From contig JAHEGP010000156.1 of NCBI GenBank assembly GCA_024645065.1, forward strand, positions 1 through 7,725: a stretch of 7,725 bases of DNA. The letters run 5' to 3'. Within the stretch, counting starts at the first letter, position 1, and each line of letters starts with the position of its first letter. The translations under genes and the position numbers were made by a program. The notes beneath the pieces are model-generated. The model searched no databases. It was not told the origin of the DNA and saw only the letters and a program-made list of their open reading frames with translations. Origin of the DNA: Cellvibrionales bacterium (GTDB lineage Bacteria; Pseudomonadota; Gammaproteobacteria; Pseudomonadales; JAHEGP01). Shown here piece after piece: positions 6,887-7,725 of the stretch.

Positions 6887-7648
6887 ATGAGGACTGTGTT
6901 CATAACCGGAGCGGGGCAGGGTATCGGCCTGGCGATAGCAAGGCGCTATGCTTCCCAGGGCTGGTTTGTCGGTCTTTACGATATCAACACCGAAGCACTG
7001 GGCGCATTGCTGGGCTCAGGCGAATTTCCGAATGCCTGCGCCAGGTTTTGTGACGTAACCAGCGCTGAATCCATTGAAGACGCTTTCCAGCACTTTTGTG
7101 ACCATACCAAAGGGCGGCTGGATTTGCTGGTCAATAACGCCGGGGTTTTGTCGTCTGGAAGATTTGAGGCGCTGGATTCACAGCAACATGAGCGGATTAT
7201 CGAGGTTAATATCAAGGGGCTGACCCATGTCCTGCACCGGGCTTTCCCGCTGCTGAAACAAACCCACGGCGCAACCGTCGTTAACCTGTGCTCGGCATCC
7301 AGCATCCACGGCATGCCATTACTGGCGGTCTACAGTGCCTCCAAATTTTATGTCAACGGATTGACCGAAGCCCTGAACATCGAATGGGCCGAGCACGATA
7401 TTCGGGTCACCTCGATCAAGCCCCCGGTAGTGAATACCGCGATGGGTCAGCAACTGAGCCCACAGTTGATGGAAAAATCCGGCGCGGACATGAGCCCCGA
7501 ATTTGTCGCAGAGGCGGTGCAGCGGGCAGCCGAGGGGCGCCGTAGTGGCTATTTGTTAGGCGCACTGGCAACGATATGGTCGCTGTTGGACCGGCTGTTG
7601 CCCGATTTTGCCCGCCGCCGGTTAACGCGCTTCCTGGCTGGGTATTGA
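6887..7648 (+). CDS. Classical short-chain dehydrogenase/reductase (SDR), NAD-type
   Basis: This is a 253-residue NAD(P)-dependent oxidoreductase of the classical SDR family, expected to interconvert an alcohol and a carbonyl on an unknown substrate. The cofactor motif TGAGQGIG spans 7-14. D32 at the end of the second strand (YDIN) suggests NAD(H) preference over NADP(H). D56-V57 and NNAG at 83-86 follow. The catalytic tetrad is complete: N108, S136, Y149 and K153 (YSASK). After the sixth strand the usual Pro-Gly is Pro-Pro (P179-P180), leading into the NTAM substrate-loop residues. The last 29 residues form a hydrophobic then arginine-rich tail, with WSLLDRLLPDFARRRLTRFL at 231-250, that could be amphipathic and touch a membrane. 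ATG 6887 is chosen because the Rossmann fold begins at once and GAGGG lies 7 bases upstream. It diverges from tamA; no pathway partner is visible. Confidence 0.93.
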   Translation: MRTVFITGAGQGIGLAIARRYASQGWFVGLYDINTEALGALLGSGEFPNACARFCDVTSAESIEDAFQHFCDHTKGRLDLLVNNAGVLSSGRFEALDSQQHERIIEVNIKGLTHVLHRAFPLLKQTHGATVVNLCSASSIHGMPLLAVYSASKFYVNGLTEALNIEWAEHDIRVTSIKPPVVNTAMGQQLSPQLMEKSGADMSPEFVAEAVQRAAEGRRSGYLLGALATIWSLLDRLLPDFARRRLTRFLAGY

Positions 7649-7650
7649 GC

Positions 7651-7725
7651 GTGCCCGCCGGGGAAGTGTCCCGGGAGACGATGCAAGGGCTGGAGCGGGA
7701 AATTCCCCCGGGTACCATGGGTGAG
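7651..7725 (+). CDS. Possible start of a further rightward gene (partial, unidentified)
   Basis: An open frame runs to the right edge from GTG 7651, two bases after the SDR stop. An in-frame ATG at 7681 has GGGAG only 3 bases upstream, which is tighter than normal, and another in-frame ATG lies at 7717. From 7681 the reading is MQGLEREIPPGTMGE. This is too short to place in a family. The close spacing and same strand would fit an operon with the SDR gene, but an open frame of 25 codons can arise by chance in GC-rich DNA. Confidence 0.3.
   Translation, partial: MPAGEVSRETMQGLEREIPPGTMGE

Overview
The window looks like chromosomal DNA of a Gram-negative, GC-rich proteobacterium, most likely a gammaproteobacterium. 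The evidence is a complete tamA-tamB pair (an Omp85-family outer-membrane barrel plus its inner-membrane-anchored AsmA-like partner) and the dense, conventional gene packing. No RNA gene, insertion sequence, phage gene, CRISPR array or integration scar was found.

Layout from left to right. (1) 1-826, minus strand: the N-terminal 275 codons of an amidase-signature (AS) family amidohydrolase, running off the left edge, with its Lys-Ser-Ser catalytic triad intact. (2) 827-1072: a GC-rich spacer with short inverted repeats and no gene. (3) 1073-4714, minus: tamB, 1213 aa. (4) 4711-6519, minus: tamA, 602 aa. The tamA stop and tamB start overlap by four bases, with tamB starting on TTG. (5) 6520-6886: a 367-base divergent intergenic region with several perfect palindromes, an imperfect direct repeat and a candidate promoter facing right. 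(6) 6887-7648, plus: a complete 253-aa classical short-chain dehydrogenase/reductase (SDR) with an amphipathic C-terminal tail. (7) 7649-7725: an open frame that may be the start of another rightward gene, too short to identify.

Functionally, tamA and tamB are a two-gene translationally coupled unit. TamA is the outer-membrane barrel with three POTRA domains. TamB spans the periplasm from an N-terminal inner-membrane anchor and docks on TamA through its C-terminal domain; the pair is linked to outer-membrane protein assembly and to phospholipid movement between membranes. The amidase lies downstream on the same strand but 246 bases away, with its own good ribosome binding site, so it is probably a separate unit. 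The SDR is transcribed away from tamA. I see no strong evidence of a novel system here: the main genes belong to well-described families. The items most worth a second look are the palindrome and repeat cluster between tamA and the SDR gene, the TTG-coupled start of tamB, and the membrane-tail-bearing SDR of unknown substrate beside a lipid-transport locus.
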